Assembly: GCF_001547935.1 (NCBI RefSeq)
Contig: NZ_AP014635.1
Location: 744,001-808,000 of the forward strand
Length of the DNA stretch: 64,000 bases
Direction: 5' to 3'
Origin: Vibrio tritonius
Lineage (GTDB): Bacteria > Pseudomonadota > Gammaproteobacteria > Enterobacterales > Vibrionaceae
Each line of letters opens with the position of its first letter. Positions within the stretch are counted from its first letter, which is position 1. Below, piece by piece: positions 1 to 11,483 of the stretch. The position numbers and the translations under genes were made by a program. A model generated the notes under the pieces. It was given only the letters and a program-made list of their open reading frames with translations. It was not told where the DNA came from and ran no database searches.

Positions 1-1
1 T

Positions 2-607
2 GCGTTGTACTTCAAGATGCAATATGATGTGCGTCAGTACATTCCTCTAACCAAAAAAGAAGATTTCACCCTGTTACTGCGTGGTCGTCTAGGTTACGGT
101 AATGGCTATGGTCAAACGGATGGTCAAGATAACCTCTACCCATTCTATGAAAACTTCTATGCTGGTGGTTTCTCTACACTACGCGGATTTAGCTCTAACA
201 GTGCTGGTCCTAAAGCGGTGTATCGTAGTTATGCCGATTCAAATAATGGTACTGATACTGCGACAGATGAATCTGTTGGTGGTAATGCAACTTGGCTAGC
301 GAGTGCCGAATTGATTGTACCAACGCCATTTGCTTCAGAAGAGGTACAAAGCCAGATTCGAACTAGTATCTTCTTTGATATGGCAAGTGTTTGGGATACC
401 GAATTCCATTATAATGGTGACGTTTCATATGGTGATAAGTATTATTATGACTACTCAGACCCTATGAATTACCGTTCTTCATATGGTATGGCGTTACAGT
501 GGATGTCTCCAATGGGACCTTTGGTCTTCTCGGTAGCGAAGCCTGTTAAAAAATACGAAGGTGATGACGAAGAATTCTTTACCTTTACCATCGGGAAAAC
601 CTTTTAA
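2..607 (+). CDS. bamA: BamA outer-membrane assembly factor, 3' end only
   Basis: This is the last 200 or so residues of BamA, the beta-barrel core of the complex that folds proteins into the outer membrane. The visible part is barrel only: alternating strands, a GGFSTLRGF segment typical of the conserved barrel loop-6 region (VRGF/LRGF motif), and a terminal TIGKTF ending in phenylalanine, the usual signal of an outer-membrane barrel. The POTRA domains lie before the window. The partner chaperone gene skp follows after 14 bp, as in other gammaproteobacteria. The reading frame is open to the left edge, so no start is given. Confidence 0.95.
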   Translation, partial: ALYFKMQYDVRQYIPLTKKEDFTLLLRGRLGYGNGYGQTDGQDNLYPFYENFYAGGFSTLRGFSSNSAGPKAVYRSYADSNNGTDTATDESVGGNATWLASAELIVPTPFASEEVQSQIRTSIFFDMASVWDTEFHYNGDVSYGDKYYYDYSDPMNYRSSYGMALQWMSPMGPLVFSVAKPVKKYEGDDEEFFTFTIGKTF

Positions 608-621
608 TATAGGACTATATT

Positions 622-1131
622 TTGAAAAGTATCTTCAAAGCGGCTGGTGTCAGCCTTGTTATTCTTAGCTCATCATTCTTTGCCAATGCGGCACAAGCAG
701 CTCAAAAAGTAGGCTTTATTAATACAGCCCAAGTTTTTCAATCTCTACCTCAACGTGAGGTGGTACTACAAAAACTTCAAACTGAGTTTAAAGATAAAGC
801 TGATGAACTGAAAAGTATGCAGCAACAAGCTCAAGAAAAAATGCAAAAACTGAAACGTGATTCTTCTCTTATGAGCCAAGATGACATCGAAAAACTACGC
901 ATTGAAATTGGTCAGCTTGAAAGCAAATACAAAATCAAAGCTCAAGCGTTAGATCAAGCATCAAAACGTCGTGAAGCGGAAGAGAAACAGAAACTGTTCA
1001 AAATCATTCAAGATGCTGTAAAAAAAGTGGCTGAGAAAGACGGCTACGATATGATCGTTGATGCTGGTGCTCTGCAGTATGCGAAGCCTGAATACAACAT
1101 CTCTGAAGAAGTGATTAAATCTATTAAGTAA
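622..1131 (+). CDS. skp: Skp (OmpH) periplasmic chaperone
   Basis: Skp is a trimeric periplasmic chaperone that holds unfolded outer-membrane proteins on their way to BamA. The 169-residue product has a signal peptide ending near ANAAQA, a short beta segment ([11 protein letters not shown]) and long charged, glutamine-rich helices at about residues 45-130 that form the chaperone tentacles. The start is an unusual TTG at 622, supported by AGGA at 611-614 seven bases upstream; no ATG fits better. It sits between bamA and lpxD, the standard order, and is probably cotranscribed with both. Confidence 0.95.
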   Translation: MKSIFKAAGVSLVILSSSFFANAAQAAQKVGFINTAQVFQSLPQREVVLQKLQTEFKDKADELKSMQQQAQEKMQKLKRDSSLMSQDDIEKLRIEIGQLESKYKIKAQALDQASKRREAEEKQKLFKIIQDAVKKVAEKDGYDMIVDAGALQYAKPEYNISEEVIKSIK

Positions 1132-1139
1132 TTGTTATT

Positions 1140-2171
1140 ATGACCACACTAACGTTAGCCGAATTGGCAAAAATTACCGGGGGTGAGCTGTTTGGCGATC
1201 ACTCTGCGGTTGTGACAGCTGTCGCGCCGATGGATAAGGCTCAAGAGGGTCATGTTACCTTCTTGTCGAATCCTAAATACAGTAAACACCTTGCTGCGTG
1301 TAAAGCAACGGTCATCATGGTCAAAGCCTCTGAGCGAGAGCTTTGTCCATCAAATGCTTTAGTAGTGGCAGACCCCTATGTCGCGTTTGCGCTAGTGACA
1401 CAAGCATTAGATACGACGCCAGCACCAGCAGTGGATATCGCACCATCAGCGGTGATCGCTAAGGATGCTAAGTTAGGAAAAAATGTTGCGATTGGCGCAA
1501 ATGCAGTGATTGAGTCTGGTGTTGAACTGGGCGATAACGTTGTTATTGGTGCTGGTTGTTTCGTCGGCAAAAATACACAAATTGGTCAAAATACCAAGTT
1601 GTGGGCCAATGTGTCGGTTTATCACAGTGTGGTTATTGGTGAGCACTGTCTGGTTCAATCTGGAACTGTAATTGGTTCTGACGGGTTTGGTTATGCCAAC
1701 GAACGAGGTGAGTGGATTAAGATTCCTCAACTTGGTTCAGTACGTATAGGTAATCGGGTTGAAATTGGTGCATGTACGACAATTGACCGTGGTGCACTCG
1801 ATGATACTGTTATTGAAGATAATGTGATCATCGATAACCAATTGCAAATCGCTCATAACGTGCACATCGGATATGGTACAGCCATGGCAGGTGGTACTAT
1901 CATCGCTGGCAGTACTACCATTGGTAAGTACTGTATTATCGGTGGAGCATCGGTAATCAATGGCCATATCGAAATCGCTGATGGTGTCACTATCACCGGT
2001 ATGGGTATGGTAATGCGCAGCATTTCTGAAAAAGGCGTGTACTCTTCAGGTATCCCGCTTCAGACGAATAAAGAGTGGCGTAAAACCGCAACACGTGTTC
2101 ATCGAATTGATGAAATGAACAAGCGTTTAAAAGCGGTAGAAAAGCTACTTGAACAAAAAAACGACGCTTAG
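1140..2171 (+). CDS. lpxD: UDP-3-O-acylglucosamine N-acyltransferase LpxD
   Basis: LpxD adds the second, N-linked hydroxyacyl chain to UDP-3-O-acyl-glucosamine, the third step of lipid A synthesis in the cytoplasm. The 343-residue length matches the family (341 in E. coli). After an N-terminal uridine-binding region of about 100 residues come many hexapeptide repeats (for example [16 protein letters not shown] units), which build a left-handed beta helix, and a C-terminal helix rich in lysine. The segment [13 protein letters not shown] carries the probable catalytic histidine. It lies 8 bp after skp and ends before a hairpin terminator. Confidence 0.97.
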   Translation: MTTLTLAELAKITGGELFGDHSAVVTAVAPMDKAQEGHVTFLSNPKYSKHLAACKATVIMVKASERELCPSNALVVADPYVAFALVTQALDTTPAPAVDIAPSAVIAKDAKLGKNVAIGANAVIESGVELGDNVVIGAGCFVGKNTQIGQNTKLWANVSVYHSVVIGEHCLVQSGTVIGSDGFGYANERGEWIKIPQLGSVRIGNRVEIGACTTIDRGALDDTVIEDNVIIDNQLQIAHNVHIGYGTAMAGGTIIAGSTTIGKYCIIGGASVINGHIEIADGVTITGMGMVMRSISEKGVYSSGIPLQTNKEWRKTATRVHRIDEMNKRLKAVEKLLEQKNDA

Positions 2172-2190
2172 TTCGGTTTTTTATCAAAAA

Positions 2191-2214
2191 GGCTCGCATG
2201 CGGCGAGTCTTTTT
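2191..2214 (+). terminator. Terminator-like hairpin after lpxD
   Basis: GGCTCGC and GGCGAGTC pair around a short loop and are followed by TTTTT; an A-run on the left makes it possibly bidirectional. A TATAAT hexamer at 2219-2224 follows at once and may serve a separate fabZ promoter, although no clear -35 is visible. Confidence 0.6.
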
Positions 2215-2269
2215 CGTCTATAATGCCCGCAGTTTAATTTAATCTGTACTTTTGAATAGGAATATGACT

Positions 2270-2722
2270 TTGACTACTGAAAAGAAAACGATGGATATCA
2301 CTGAAATTCAGGCGCTTCTTCCTCATCGCTACCCATTTTTGTTGATTGATCGCGTTACGGGTTTTGAAGAAGGTAAGTATCTGATTGGTCTGAAAAACGT
2401 TTCAGTGAATGAGCCTCAGTTTACCGGTCATTTCCCTCAACTTCCTGTTTTTCCTGGCGTATTAATCCTTGAAGCAATGGCTCAAGCGACAGGTCTACTT
2501 GCATTTAAAACTTTTGGTGCACCAAAAGAGAATGAGCTGTATTACTTTGCTAGTATTGATAATGCTAAATTCCGTAAGCCTGTAGTGCCAGGTGATCAAT
2601 TGGTCATCGAAGTTGAATTCTTGAAAGAGCGTCGTGGTATCGCTCTATTCAATGGCACGGCAAAAGTAGACGGTGAAGTTGTTTGTTCAGCTGAACTGAA
2701 ATGTGCACGTCGAGAGTTTTAA
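2270..2722 (+). CDS. fabZ: 3-hydroxyacyl-ACP dehydratase FabZ
   Basis: FabZ removes water from 3-hydroxyacyl-ACP in the fatty-acid elongation cycle and competes with LpxA for the same hydroxyacyl-ACP pool. The hot-dog fold motif is clear: [18 protein letters not shown] holds the catalytic histidine, and the glutamate in [11 protein letters not shown] is the second active residue. I chose the TTG at 2270 (150 residues): AGG at 2258-2260 is nine bases away, while the ATG at 2264 is only three bases from it. A longer frame opens at a TTG at 2252. The gene stops one base before lpxA begins. Confidence 0.95.
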   Translation: MTTEKKTMDITEIQALLPHRYPFLLIDRVTGFEEGKYLIGLKNVSVNEPQFTGHFPQLPVFPGVLILEAMAQATGLLAFKTFGAPKENELYYFASIDNAKFRKPVVPGDQLVIEVEFLKERRGIALFNGTAKVDGEVVCSAELKCARREF

Positions 2723-2723
2723 T

Positions 2724-3512
2724 ATGATCCATGAAACCGCTCAAATCCATCCGTCAGCGGTGGTTGAAGAGGGTGCCGTTATTGGTGCCAACGTTAAAAT
2801 TGGTCCGTTTTGTTACGTAGACAGTAAAGTTGAAATTGGCGAAGGCACTCAACTGATGTCTCACGTGGTGGTAAAAGGGCCAACCAAAATTGGTAAAGAT
2901 AACCGCATTTTCCAATTTGCTTCGATTGGCGAAGAGTGTCAGGACCTGAAATACAAAGGTGAAGATACTCAGTTGATCATTGGTGATCGCAATACCATTC
3001 GTGAAAGCGTGACAATGCACCGTGGTACGATTCAAGATGGCGGTATCACGAAAGTGGGTAGCGACAACTTGTTTATGATTAACGCCCACGTTGCTCATGA
3101 CTGTCTTGTCGGCGACCGCTGTATTTTTGCCAACAACGCAACCTTAGCGGGTCACGTGACGATTGAAGATAACGCGATTGTTGGCGGTATGTCTGCTATT
3201 CATCAGTTCTGTAAAGTAGGCGCGCACGCGATGCTTGGCGGTGGTTCAATCGTGGTACAAGATGTTCCTCCTTACGTGATGGCACAAGGTAACCACTGTG
3301 CGCCGTTCGGTATTAATATCGAAGGTTTGAAACGTCGTGGTTTCGAAAAAGCAGAAATCCACGCGATTCGCCGCGCATACAAAGCGATCTATCGTGCCGG
3401 TATTACTTTGGAAGAAGCGAAAGCGGAAATTGCCAAAGAAGCAAGCGAATTCCCAGTCGTACAGCGTTTCTTGGACTTCCTTGAAGACTCCAAACGCGGC
3501 ATCATTCGTTAA
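2724..3512 (+). CDS. lpxA: UDP-N-acetylglucosamine acyltransferase LpxA
   Basis: LpxA starts lipid A synthesis by moving a hydroxyacyl chain from ACP to the 3-hydroxyl of UDP-GlcNAc. From the ATG at 2724 the product is 262 residues, exactly the E. coli length. It has hexapeptide repeats from residue 5 to about 185, the catalytic-histidine segment [10 protein letters not shown] near residue 125, and a helical C-terminal domain. The start is one base after the fabZ stop, which suggests translational coupling. A strong hairpin terminator follows, so lpxB may also have its own promoter. Confidence 0.97.
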   Translation: MIHETAQIHPSAVVEEGAVIGANVKIGPFCYVDSKVEIGEGTQLMSHVVVKGPTKIGKDNRIFQFASIGEECQDLKYKGEDTQLIIGDRNTIRESVTMHRGTIQDGGITKVGSDNLFMINAHVAHDCLVGDRCIFANNATLAGHVTIEDNAIVGGMSAIHQFCKVGAHAMLGGGSIVVQDVPPYVMAQGNHCAPFGINIEGLKRRGFEKAEIHAIRRAYKAIYRAGITLEEAKAEIAKEASEFPVVQRFLDFLEDSKRGIIR

Positions 3513-3535
3513 TTTTTGTTCAAGTTAATGAAATT

Positions 3536-3567
3536 AAAGATCGCTATTTTCGGGTAGCGATCTTTTC
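3536..3567 (+). terminator. Intrinsic terminator after lpxA
   Basis: AAAGATCGCTA and TAGCGATCTTT form an 11-bp perfect stem with an 8-base loop, ending in a short T-run. A second imperfect hairpin (ATGGAA with TTCCAT, inner CACTT with AAGTG) lies at about 3575-3606 before lpxB. Confidence 0.7.
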
Positions 3568-3641
3568 CATTTTTATGGAATGTCACTTTGCGAAGTGCTT
3601 TTCCATAAAATCGGACAGAGCATGACCAAGAGGATAAAAAC

Positions 3642-4784
3642 GTGGAAAGACCATTGCGTATCGGCATTGTTGCCGGTGAGCTATCTGGAGATACGTTAGG
3701 CGAAGGATTTATTCAAGCAGTCAAAGCTCGTTATCCTAATGCTGAGTTTGTCGGTATTGGCGGACCAAAAATGATTGCCCAAGGATGCCAGTCTCTTTTT
3801 GATATGGAAGAGTTGGCGGTCATGGGATTAGTTGAAGTACTTGGCCGTTTACCTCGTCTTTTAAAAGTAAAAGCGGAACTTGTTCGCTATTTTACTCAAA
3901 ATCCCCCTGATGTTTTCGTTGGGATTGATGCACCAGATTTTAACTTGCGTCTTGAACTCGATTTGAAACAAGCCGGTATCAAAACGGTTCATTATGTCAG
4001 TCCTTCAGTATGGGCATGGCGTCAAAAACGTATCTATAAAATCGCAGCTGCCACTAACCTAGTGTTGGCTTTTCTGCCTTTTGAAAAAGAATTTTACGAT
4101 CGCTTCGATGTGCCATGTGAATTCATCGGGCATACGTTAGCGGATGCGATTCCATTCCATACGGATAAACAGCAAGCACGCCAACAGCTCGGTTTAGCAC
4201 AAGACAAACAATGGCTGGCGGTATTGCCGGGCAGTCGCGGTGGTGAGATGAAAAAGCTCGCCGAACCTTTTATTCGTACGTGTTTGCGTTTACGTGAAAC
4301 GCATCCTGAGTTGCAATTTGTCGTGGCGCTGGTGAATGCTAAGCGACGTGCTGAATTTGAAGAAATTCGCCAGCAAGTGGCTCCCGATCTTGAATTTACC
4401 TTAGTGGATGATACTGCGCGTAATGTGATTGCGGCATCCGATGCGGTGATGCTTGCATCAGGTACTGTCGCTCTTGAATGTATGCTGCTTAAGCGCCCAA
4501 TGGTGGTTGGTTACCGTGTTAACCGCTTTACTGCATTTCTTGCCAAACGCTTATTGAAGACTAAGTACGTTTCTTTACCCAATATATTGGCAGATCAGCC
4601 GTTGGTTAAAGAGTTTTTGCAAGACGACTGTACGGTCGATAATTTGTATGCTGAAGTTTGTCACTTATTGGATGACGATAACCAAGCCATGTTGGATAAG
4701 TTTGATGAAATGCATCATTGGATTCGTAAAGATGCGGATGTTCAGGCTGCGAATGCAGTGCTTAATTTGATAGAGAAGGCATAA
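3642..4784 (+). CDS. lpxB: Lipid-A-disaccharide synthase LpxB
   Basis: LpxB joins lipid X and UDP-diacylglucosamine into the lipid A disaccharide at the inner face of the membrane. The 380-residue length fits the family (382 in E. coli). Recognisable parts are the N-terminal [11 protein letters not shown] motif, [14 protein letters not shown] in the middle, LPGSRGGEM, and a C-terminal [19 protein letters not shown]. The start is GTG at 3642 with AGGA at 3631-3634. It follows lpxA and overlaps closely with rnhB, whose ATG begins one base after its stop. Confidence 0.97.
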   Translation: MERPLRIGIVAGELSGDTLGEGFIQAVKARYPNAEFVGIGGPKMIAQGCQSLFDMEELAVMGLVEVLGRLPRLLKVKAELVRYFTQNPPDVFVGIDAPDFNLRLELDLKQAGIKTVHYVSPSVWAWRQKRIYKIAAATNLVLAFLPFEKEFYDRFDVPCEFIGHTLADAIPFHTDKQQARQQLGLAQDKQWLAVLPGSRGGEMKKLAEPFIRTCLRLRETHPELQFVVALVNAKRRAEFEEIRQQVAPDLEFTLVDDTARNVIAASDAVMLASGTVALECMLLKRPMVVGYRVNRFTAFLAKRLLKTKYVSLPNILADQPLVKEFLQDDCTVDNLYAEVCHLLDDDNQAMLDKFDEMHHWIRKDADVQAANAVLNLIEKA

Positions 4785-4785
4785 C

Positions 4786-5403
4786 ATGGCAAAAGCACCA
4801 GTAAAAGAGTTACCTCCTTTCGAAATGCCTGCTGGGTACACACTGATCGCTGGCGTCGATGAGGTTGGTCGTGGTCCACTGGTCGGTGATGTGGTGACAG
4901 CAGCGGTTATTTTGGATCCAAATAATCCGATTGAAGGGTTAAACGACTCAAAAAAATTGTCAGAAAAGAAACGGTTGGCTCTTTTCCCAGAGATTCAAGA
5001 GAAGGCGTTAGCGTGGGCGGTCGGCCGTTGTTCTCCACAAGAGATTGATGAGCTTAATATTTTGCAAGCGACCATGGTGGCAATGCAACGCGCTGTAGCT
5101 GGGTTAAAAGTGCAACCTGATTTGGTGTTGATCGATGGTAACCGCACACCAGAACTGCCAATGGATTCACAAGCTGTAGTGAAAGGGGATTTACGCGTGG
5201 CGCAAATTAGCGCTGCATCCATTATCGCAAAAGTCGTTCGCGACCATGAAATGGAAGAGCTCGACAAAACTTACCCACAGTTTGGTTTTGCTCAGCATAA
5301 AGGTTACCCAACCAAAGCACACTTTGAAGCCATTGAAAAACATGGTGTCATAGATCAACATCGTAAAAGTTTTGGTCCAGTAAAACGAGCACTCGGTTTA
5401 TAA
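4786..5403 (+). CDS. rnhB: Ribonuclease HII
   Basis: RNase HII cuts RNA in RNA-DNA hybrids and starts removal of single ribonucleotides from DNA. The 205-residue product contains [16 protein letters not shown], with the Asp-Glu metal ligands and the GRG motif that recognises the RNA-DNA junction, [12 protein letters not shown], the DG of [11 protein letters not shown] and a second acidic site in [12 protein letters not shown]. It is tightly placed between lpxB and dnaE as in E. coli and is likely in the same long operon. Confidence 0.97.
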   Translation: MAKAPVKELPPFEMPAGYTLIAGVDEVGRGPLVGDVVTAAVILDPNNPIEGLNDSKKLSEKKRLALFPEIQEKALAWAVGRCSPQEIDELNILQATMVAMQRAVAGLKVQPDLVLIDGNRTPELPMDSQAVVKGDLRVAQISAASIIAKVVRDHEMEELDKTYPQFGFAQHKGYPTKAHFEAIEKHGVIDQHRKSFGPVKRALGL

Positions 5404-5473
5404 TCCTAAACTTATCAGGGCGTGATGTCTTGACTAAGCAAATTTGAACACAAGGTAACTAGGATAGTATTTA

Positions 5474-8400
5474 ATGTCTGACCCAAGGTTTATCCACTTA
5501 CGCATTCACAGTGACTATTCCATGGTGGATGGGCTAGGAAAAGTCCCACCACTGGTAAAAAAAGTGGCTGAAATGGGCATGCCAGCCATGGCGTTAACCG
5601 ACTTTACTAATCTGTGTGGTTTGGTGAAGTTTTATGGTAACGCCAACAGTAATGGCGTGAAGCCGATTGTCGGCGCGGATTTTTTAATGCGTTCCGAAGA
5701 GTTTGGGGATGAGCTCACCAAACTCACTGTATTGGCAAAAGATAATCAGGGGTACAAAAACCTTACCTTACTTATTTCTGAAGCTTATTTGCGCGGTCAT
5801 ATTCAAAATCAACCCGTTATCGACAAAGAGTGGTTGATTGAAAAGGCGCCGGGTCTGATCGTCATATCGGGTGGCCGCTGGGGTGAAGTGGGGCGAGCCC
5901 TGTTAAAAGGCAATCGTGGTACCGCAGAGCAATGTCTCGCCTTCTATGAAACTTATTTTAAAGATAATTTTTATTTGGAGCTGACGCGAACCGGGCGTCC
6001 CGATGAAGAAGCCTATCTGCATTTTGCATTGCAAGTAGCTGAAGAACACGACCTTCCTGTCGTAGCAACAAACGATGTGGTGTTTTTAACTGAAGACCTG
6101 TTTGATGCGCATGAAATTCGGGTAGCAATCCATGACGGTTATACCTTAGAAGATCCACGCCGACCAAAAAACTACAGCCCACAGCAGTACCTTCGCAGTG
6201 AAGAGGAAATGTGTGAGCTGTTTGCTGATATTCCAGAAGCACTACAAAACAGTGTCGAAATCGCCAAACGTTGTAACGTTACGGTGCGTCTGGGTGAATA
6301 TTTCTTGCCGAACTTCCCAACCGAAGGGATGGAAATCGAAGAGTTTTTGGTTAAAAAATCTCATGAAGGTCTGGAAGAGCGCTTAGAGTTTTTATTCCCT
6401 GATCCCCAAGTTCGGGCAGAGCGCCGTCCTTCATATGATGAGCGTCTTGAAATTGAATTAGGCGTAATCAACCAGATGGGTTTCCCAGGTTACTTCCTGA
6501 TCGTAATGGAGTTTATTCAGTGGTCTAAGGATAACGATATTCCAGTAGGGCCAGGGCGTGGTTCTGGTGCGGGCTCACTGGTGGCGTATTCACTGAAAAT
6601 TACCGACTTGGATCCGCTCGAATACGATTTGCTGTTCGAACGTTTTCTTAACCCAGAACGTGTATCCATGCCCGACTTTGACGTCGACTTTTGTATGGAT
6701 AAACGCGATAAGGTGATTGACCACGTCGCCGATATGTATGGCCGCGATGCGGTATCGCAGATCATTACCTTTGGTACCATGGCGGCTAAAGCCGTTATTC
6801 GTGATGTGGGTCGTGTCCTCGGACATCCTTTTGGTTTCTGCGACCGTATTTCTAAATTGATTCCGCCAGATCCGGGCATGACCTTGGAAAAAGCATTTAA
6901 AGCAGAGCCGGCGTTAGGTGAGCTTTACGAAGCTGATGAGGAAGTGAAAGAACTCATCGACATGTGTCGCATCTTGGAAGGATGTACTCGTAATGCCGGC
7001 AAGCACGCAGGTGGTGTGGTTATTTCGCCAACTACGATTACTGACTTTGCCCCAATTTATTGTGATTCAGAGGGTAATCACCCAGTTACTCAGTTCGATA
7101 AGAACGACGTGGAATATGCTGGTTTAGTTAAATTTGACTTCTTAGGTCTACGTACTCTAACCATCATTGACTGGGCTTTGGGGTTAATTAACCCACGTCA
7201 AGAGCAGAAAGGTTTACCACCGGTACGCATTGAATCTATTCCATTAGATGACCATGCCTCTTTCACTGTTTTGAAAAAGTCTGAAACCACCGCAGTATTC
7301 CAGTTGGAATCGCGTGGGATGAAAGAGCTTATCAAGCGTCTGCAACCCGACTGTTTTGAAGATATCATCGCATTGGTGGCGTTATTCCGTCCAGGGCCTT
7401 TGCAATCGGGCATGGTGGATAACTTTATCGACCGTAAGCATGGTGAGGAAGAAATATCCTACCCAGATGAAAAATGGCAGCATGAGTCTTTAAAAGAGAT
7501 TCTTGAGCCCACCTACGGCATCATCCTGTATCAAGAACAGGTTATGCAGATTGCTCAGGTGTTGGCGGGGTATACCCTGGGTGGCGCAGATATGCTGCGT
7601 CGTGCAATGGGTAAGAAAAAACCAGAAGAGATGGCGAAGCAGCGTACGGTTTTCCGCGAAGGTGCGGAGAAAAACGGCGTTGACGGTGAGTTGGCGATGA
7701 AAATCTTCGACTTGGTGGAAAAATTCGCGGGTTATGGTTTTAACAAATCTCACTCAGCCGCTTACGCATTGGTTTCGTATCAAACACTGTGGCTAAAAAC
7801 TCATCATCCTGCTGAGTTCATGGCGGCGGTAATGACCGCTGATATGGATAATACTGAAAAAGTGGTAGGTCTGGTCGATGAGTGCGTTCGGATGGGACTT
7901 ACTGTATTGCCGCCCGACATAAACAAGGGTTTATATCGCTTTAACGTCGACGATGATGGCGCAATCGTGTATGGTATCGGCGCAATTAAAGGTGTGGGTG
8001 AAGGTCCGATTGAAGCGATTCTTGAAGCACGCAACGTAGACGGGTATTTTAAAGACCTATTTGATTTTTGTGCCCGTATTGATTTAAAACGTGTTAACAA
8101 ACGTGTTTTAGAAAAGTTGATACTGGCTGGGGCGTTGGATCGTTTAGGTCCACATCGTGCAGCTATGATGGCATCACTTGATGATGCAGTGAAATCGGCA
8201 AGCCAATACCATCAAGCAGAGGCGTTTGGTCAAACCGATATGTTTGGTGTATTAACTGATGCACCAGAAGAGGTGGAACAAAAGTACACCCAAGTAGCTC
8301 CGTGGCCAGAGAAAGTATGGTTAGAGGGTGAACGAGAAACTCTCGGTCTATACTTAACCGGACACCCAATTAATGAATATTTAAAAGAACTAACTCACTA

Positions 8401-8953
8401 CATTAGTTGTCGATTAAACGAGGCAGTACCGACTCGTCGCGATCAATCTCTGACTGTGGCAGGTTTGGTGATATCTGCTCGTGTAATGACAACCAAGAAA
8501 GGGTCTCGTATTGGCTTGATGACTCTTGACGACCGTTCAGGTCGAATGGAAGTGATGTTGTTCTCTGATGCGCTTGATCGTTATGCCGAACTGTTAGAAA
8601 AAGACAAAATTTTGGTGATTTCTGGACAGGTCAGCTTTGATGACTTCAATGGTGGTCTTAAAATGTCCGCGCGTGAAGTCATGGATTTGGGCAGCGCACG
8701 AGAGAAATATGCCCGCAGCTTGTCACTGTCGATTGAACAATCGCAAATCGACGAGCAGTTTTTTGAGCGCTTTAGTCAGATATTAGAGCCTCACCGAGCA
8801 GGGACGGTACCTGTCAATGTATATTACCAGCGTGCAGATGCAAGGGCGCGACTCGCACTCGGTACTGAGTGGCGTGTAACGCCAAACGATACATTGTTAG
8901 ACGAATTAAAACAGCTACTTGGTCAAGACCAGGTAGAACTCGAATTTAACTAA
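5474..8953 (+). CDS. dnaE: DNA polymerase III alpha subunit
   Basis: DnaE is the polymerase subunit of the replicative holoenzyme. The 1159-residue product is one residue shorter than in E. coli. Visible domains are the N-terminal PHP domain ([14 protein letters not shown]), the palm with [12 protein letters not shown] carrying two catalytic aspartates near residue 400, a further palm aspartate in the [11 protein letters not shown] region near residue 555, the fingers with [10 protein letters not shown], and an OB fold at about 980-1060 ([12 protein letters not shown]). It is downstream of rnhB by 70 bp. Its proofreading partner DnaQ is encoded at 17026-17760 in this window. Confidence 0.98.
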   Translation: MSDPRFIHLRIHSDYSMVDGLGKVPPLVKKVAEMGMPAMALTDFTNLCGLVKFYGNANSNGVKPIVGADFLMRSEEFGDELTKLTVLAKDNQGYKNLTLLISEAYLRGHIQNQPVIDKEWLIEKAPGLIVISGGRWGEVGRALLKGNRGTAEQCLAFYETYFKDNFYLELTRTGRPDEEAYLHFALQVAEEHDLPVVATNDVVFLTEDLFDAHEIRVAIHDGYTLEDPRRPKNYSPQQYLRSEEEMCELFADIPEALQNSVEIAKRCNVTVRLGEYFLPNFPTEGMEIEEFLVKKSHEGLEERLEFLFPDPQVRAERRPSYDERLEIELGVINQMGFPGYFLIVMEFIQWSKDNDIPVGPGRGSGAGSLVAYSLKITDLDPLEYDLLFERFLNPERVSMPDFDVDFCMDKRDKVIDHVADMYGRDAVSQIITFGTMAAKAVIRDVGRVLGHPFGFCDRISKLIPPDPGMTLEKAFKAEPALGELYEADEEVKELIDMCRILEGCTRNAGKHAGGVVISPTTITDFAPIYCDSEGNHPVTQFDKNDVEYAGLVKFDFLGLRTLTIIDWALGLINPRQEQKGLPPVRIESIPLDDHASFTVLKKSETTAVFQLESRGMKELIKRLQPDCFEDIIALVALFRPGPLQSGMVDNFIDRKHGEEEISYPDEKWQHESLKEILEPTYGIILYQEQVMQIAQVLAGYTLGGADMLRRAMGKKKPEEMAKQRTVFREGAEKNGVDGELAMKIFDLVEKFAGYGFNKSHSAAYALVSYQTLWLKTHHPAEFMAAVMTADMDNTEKVVGLVDECVRMGLTVLPPDINKGLYRFNVDDDGAIVYGIGAIKGVGEGPIEAILEARNVDGYFKDLFDFCARIDLKRVNKRVLEKLILAGALDRLGPHRAAMMASLDDAVKSASQYHQAEAFGQTDMFGVLTDAPEEVEQKYTQVAPWPEKVWLEGERETLGLYLTGHPINEYLKELTHYISCRLNEAVPTRRDQSLTVAGLVISARVMTTKKGSRIGLMTLDDRSGRMEVMLFSDALDRYAELLEKDKILVISGQVSFDDFNGGLKMSAREVMDLGSAREKYARSLSLSIEQSQIDEQFFERFSQILEPHRAGTVPVNVYYQRADARARLALGTEWRVTPNDTLLDELKQLLGQDQVELEFN

Positions 8954-8998
8954 AAAATTCAACGGTATTGTGCCAGTTGAATAGAAAAGGATCGTTAG

Positions 8999-9958
8999 AT
9001 GAGCCTAAATTTTCTCGATTTTGAAAAACCTATCGTAGAACTGGAAGCTAAAATTCAGGCGCTTCGTGATGTATCTCGTCACGGCGGTGATGCTTCAGTT
9101 GATCTTGAAAAAGAGATCGAGCAGTTAGAAAAGAAAAGCTTAGAGCTTAAGAAAAAGATTTTTGGTGATTTAGGTGCTTGGCAAGTTGCTCAACTTGCTC
9201 GTCACCCTCAGCGTCCTTACACGCTAGATTACATCAAAAACATGTTTACTGAATTTGATGAGCTCGCAGGTGATCGTGCCTTTGCTGACGATAAAGCGAT
9301 TGTTGGCGGTATGGCTCGTCTAGATGGTCGTCCTGTGATTGTCATTGGTCACCAAAAAGGTCGTGAAACTCGTGAAAAAGTGAAACGCAACTTTGGTATG
9401 CCAAAACCAGAAGGTTACCGTAAAGCGAAACGTTTGATGGAAATGGCTGAGCGTTTCAATATGCCAATCATCACCTTCATCGACACTGCGGGTGCATACC
9501 CTGGTGTTGGCGCAGAAGAACGTGGTCAATCTGAAGCGATTGCAACTAACCTTAAAGTGATGGCGGGTCTTAAAGTGCCAGTTATCTGTAACGTTGTTGG
9601 TGAAGGCGGTTCAGGTGGTGCGCTAGCGATTGGCGTGGGTGACTACGTGAACATGTTACAATTCTCAACCTACTCAGTAATCTCTCCTGAAGGTTGTGCA
9701 TCTATTTTGTGGCGTGATTCAGATAAAGCACCACAAGCTGCGGAAGCGATGGGTCTAATTGCCCCTCGTTTGAAAGAGCTTGAGTTGATTGATGAGATTA
9801 TTGAAGAGCCTCTAGGTGGCGCACATCGCGACCATGAGCTTACAGCAGCTAATATGAAAGCAACGCTGATTCGCCAGCTTGCTGAGTTAGATAAATTGGA
9901 AGCAAGCGATCTGTTGGATCGTCGTTACCAACGTCTAATGAATTACGGCTACTGCTAA
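8999..9958 (+). CDS. accA: Acetyl-CoA carboxylase carboxyltransferase subunit alpha
   Basis: AccA and AccD form the carboxyltransferase that makes malonyl-CoA, the first committed step of fatty-acid synthesis. Length is 319 residues, identical to E. coli. The N-terminal coiled region (about residues 10-55, many Leu/Lys/Glu) is followed by the crotonase-like core with [18 protein letters not shown] and [20 protein letters not shown], then [11 protein letters not shown], the oxyanion-hole glycines. It is 45 bp after dnaE and ends the operon at a strong terminator. Confidence 0.98.
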   Translation: MSLNFLDFEKPIVELEAKIQALRDVSRHGGDASVDLEKEIEQLEKKSLELKKKIFGDLGAWQVAQLARHPQRPYTLDYIKNMFTEFDELAGDRAFADDKAIVGGMARLDGRPVIVIGHQKGRETREKVKRNFGMPKPEGYRKAKRLMEMAERFNMPIITFIDTAGAYPGVGAEERGQSEAIATNLKVMAGLKVPVICNVVGEGGSGGALAIGVGDYVNMLQFSTYSVISPEGCASILWRDSDKAPQAAEAMGLIAPRLKELELIDEIIEEPLGGAHRDHELTAANMKATLIRQLAELDKLEASDLLDRRYQRLMNYGYC

Positions 9959-10004
9959 GAGTCTTTTTTGTCAGGCTAATATTGCTTGTAAAGAGAAATA
10001 AAGA

Positions 10005-10034
10005 GGGTTGGCTTGGGCCAGCCCTTTTGTTTTT
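10005..10034 (+). terminator. Intrinsic terminator after accA
   Basis: GGGTTGGC and GCCAGCCC form an 8-bp stem with a TTGG loop, followed by TTTTGTTTTT. It closes the long bamA-accA gene string before tilS. Confidence 0.8.
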
Positions 10035-10134
10035 CTGCGAGTTAGGTTTTCAGAGCTTTTTGTTTGTAAAGTGAAGCGGTAAACTTTGGCTGTTAAGGTA
10101 AAATCTAGTTGTTAAATTGCAGGATATCCTAATC

Positions 10135-11460
10135 ATGAACGACTTATATGTTGATGTCGCTCGTCAGCTTGATGAGCTTAAACCTGCTCGCCTTGTGATT
10201 GCCTTTAGCGGTGGGATTGATTCTAGGGTACTGTTGCACCTTATCGCGCGTTATCGCCAACATAATGCAATTCCATGCCTTGCTGTTCATATTCATCATG
10301 GTCTAAGTGATCATGCTGATGAATGGGCTAGCCAGTGCCAGCGCTGGGGGGCGGAAGAAGGGATTGAGGTCTGTGTTGAGCATGTAACGCTTGATCATGA
10401 TTGTGGTGATAGCCTAGAGCAAATGGCGCGTGATGCTCGTTATGCTGTCTTGGCAAAGCATATTGATACCGAGACTCTGATGCTGCTAGGGCAGCATGCG
10501 GATGATCAAGTGGAAACGTTTCTACTGGCACTTAAGCGTGGTAGTGGTCCGAAAGGTTTATCCTCAATGGCTGCGTGCGGCGGTTTTGCCCAAGGACAAT
10601 TACTGCGTCCTTTATTGAAAGTGACGCGTGCTGAGATTGAAGCGTATGCACAGCAAGTGCAGTTAACTTGGGTCGAGGACGAAAGCAACCAAGATACTCG
10701 TTTTGACCGTAACTTTTTACGTCATCAGGTAACGCCAGTATTGACTCAGCGTTGGCCTAGCTTTTATCAAGCAATTCAACGCAGTGCCGAGTTATGTGCC
10801 ACGCAAGAAAGTGTTCTAGCTGAGCTGTTACAAGAGAAACTGCAGCAAGCTATGCATGCTGATGGCAGCTTGGTACTGGATGCATTGTATTCAAGTTCTG
10901 AGTTAGCGAGAGGACAACTGGTACGGTTATGGTTGCAACATCAGCAGATCCTGATGCCAAGTCGCAAGCATACTGAACTTATTTTACGTGAAATTGCTTT
11001 TGCGCAACCAGATGCCAATCCCAAGTTAAAATTGGGCAAGTATGAGATACGCCGTTTTCAACAACGACTTTACTGTATTGAAACTGAGAAAGATTTTTCG
11101 AGTTGGCATGCCACGCTCAACATAAATGAGCCTGTTATGTTGCCTGAGTCTTTAGGCTGCTTACGCTTGATAGCCAGTGAACAAGGCAACGTCCGTTTGC
11201 CTGCGAATAAGGCACCGTTTACCATTTCTTTTGACCCTAGTGGATTATCTGCCTGTCCTATCGGCCGCAGTGGTAGCCGTAAATTGAAAAAGCTCTATCA
11301 AGAATATAATGTTCCGAGTTGGCAGCGTAGGCAATTGCCTATTGTTCTTTGTGAAGACAAAGTCGTTGCGGTAGTGGGTTTATTTATTAGCCGCGAATTT
11401 AATGGTAAAGACTGTGAGCTCATCTGGGATAAATCTGAGGTTTTCATGGCAAACTCTTAA
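10135..11460 (+). CDS. tilS: tRNA(Ile)-lysidine synthase TilS
   Basis: TilS converts the wobble cytidine of the tRNA-Ile CAU anticodon to lysidine, so that the tRNA reads AUA as isoleucine. The PP-loop ATP motif SGGIDS appears near residue 24, and VEDESNQDTRFDRNFLRH is the family's tRNA-contact segment. The C-terminal domain from about residue 360 is typical of the long TilS type. I chose the ATG at 10135 (441 residues) because AGGA at 10121-10124 lies ten bases upstream; an upstream TTG at 10117 is less likely. Confidence 0.95.
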   Translation: MNDLYVDVARQLDELKPARLVIAFSGGIDSRVLLHLIARYRQHNAIPCLAVHIHHGLSDHADEWASQCQRWGAEEGIEVCVEHVTLDHDCGDSLEQMARDARYAVLAKHIDTETLMLLGQHADDQVETFLLALKRGSGPKGLSSMAACGGFAQGQLLRPLLKVTRAEIEAYAQQVQLTWVEDESNQDTRFDRNFLRHQVTPVLTQRWPSFYQAIQRSAELCATQESVLAELLQEKLQQAMHADGSLVLDALYSSSELARGQLVRLWLQHQQILMPSRKHTELILREIAFAQPDANPKLKLGKYEIRRFQQRLYCIETEKDFSSWHATLNINEPVMLPESLGCLRLIASEQGNVRLPANKAPFTISFDPSGLSACPIGRSGSRKLKKLYQEYNVPSWQRRQLPIVLCEDKVVAVVGLFISREFNGKDCELIWDKSEVFMANS

Positions 11461-11483
11461 CAAATATAGAATAAGGTGAAGCA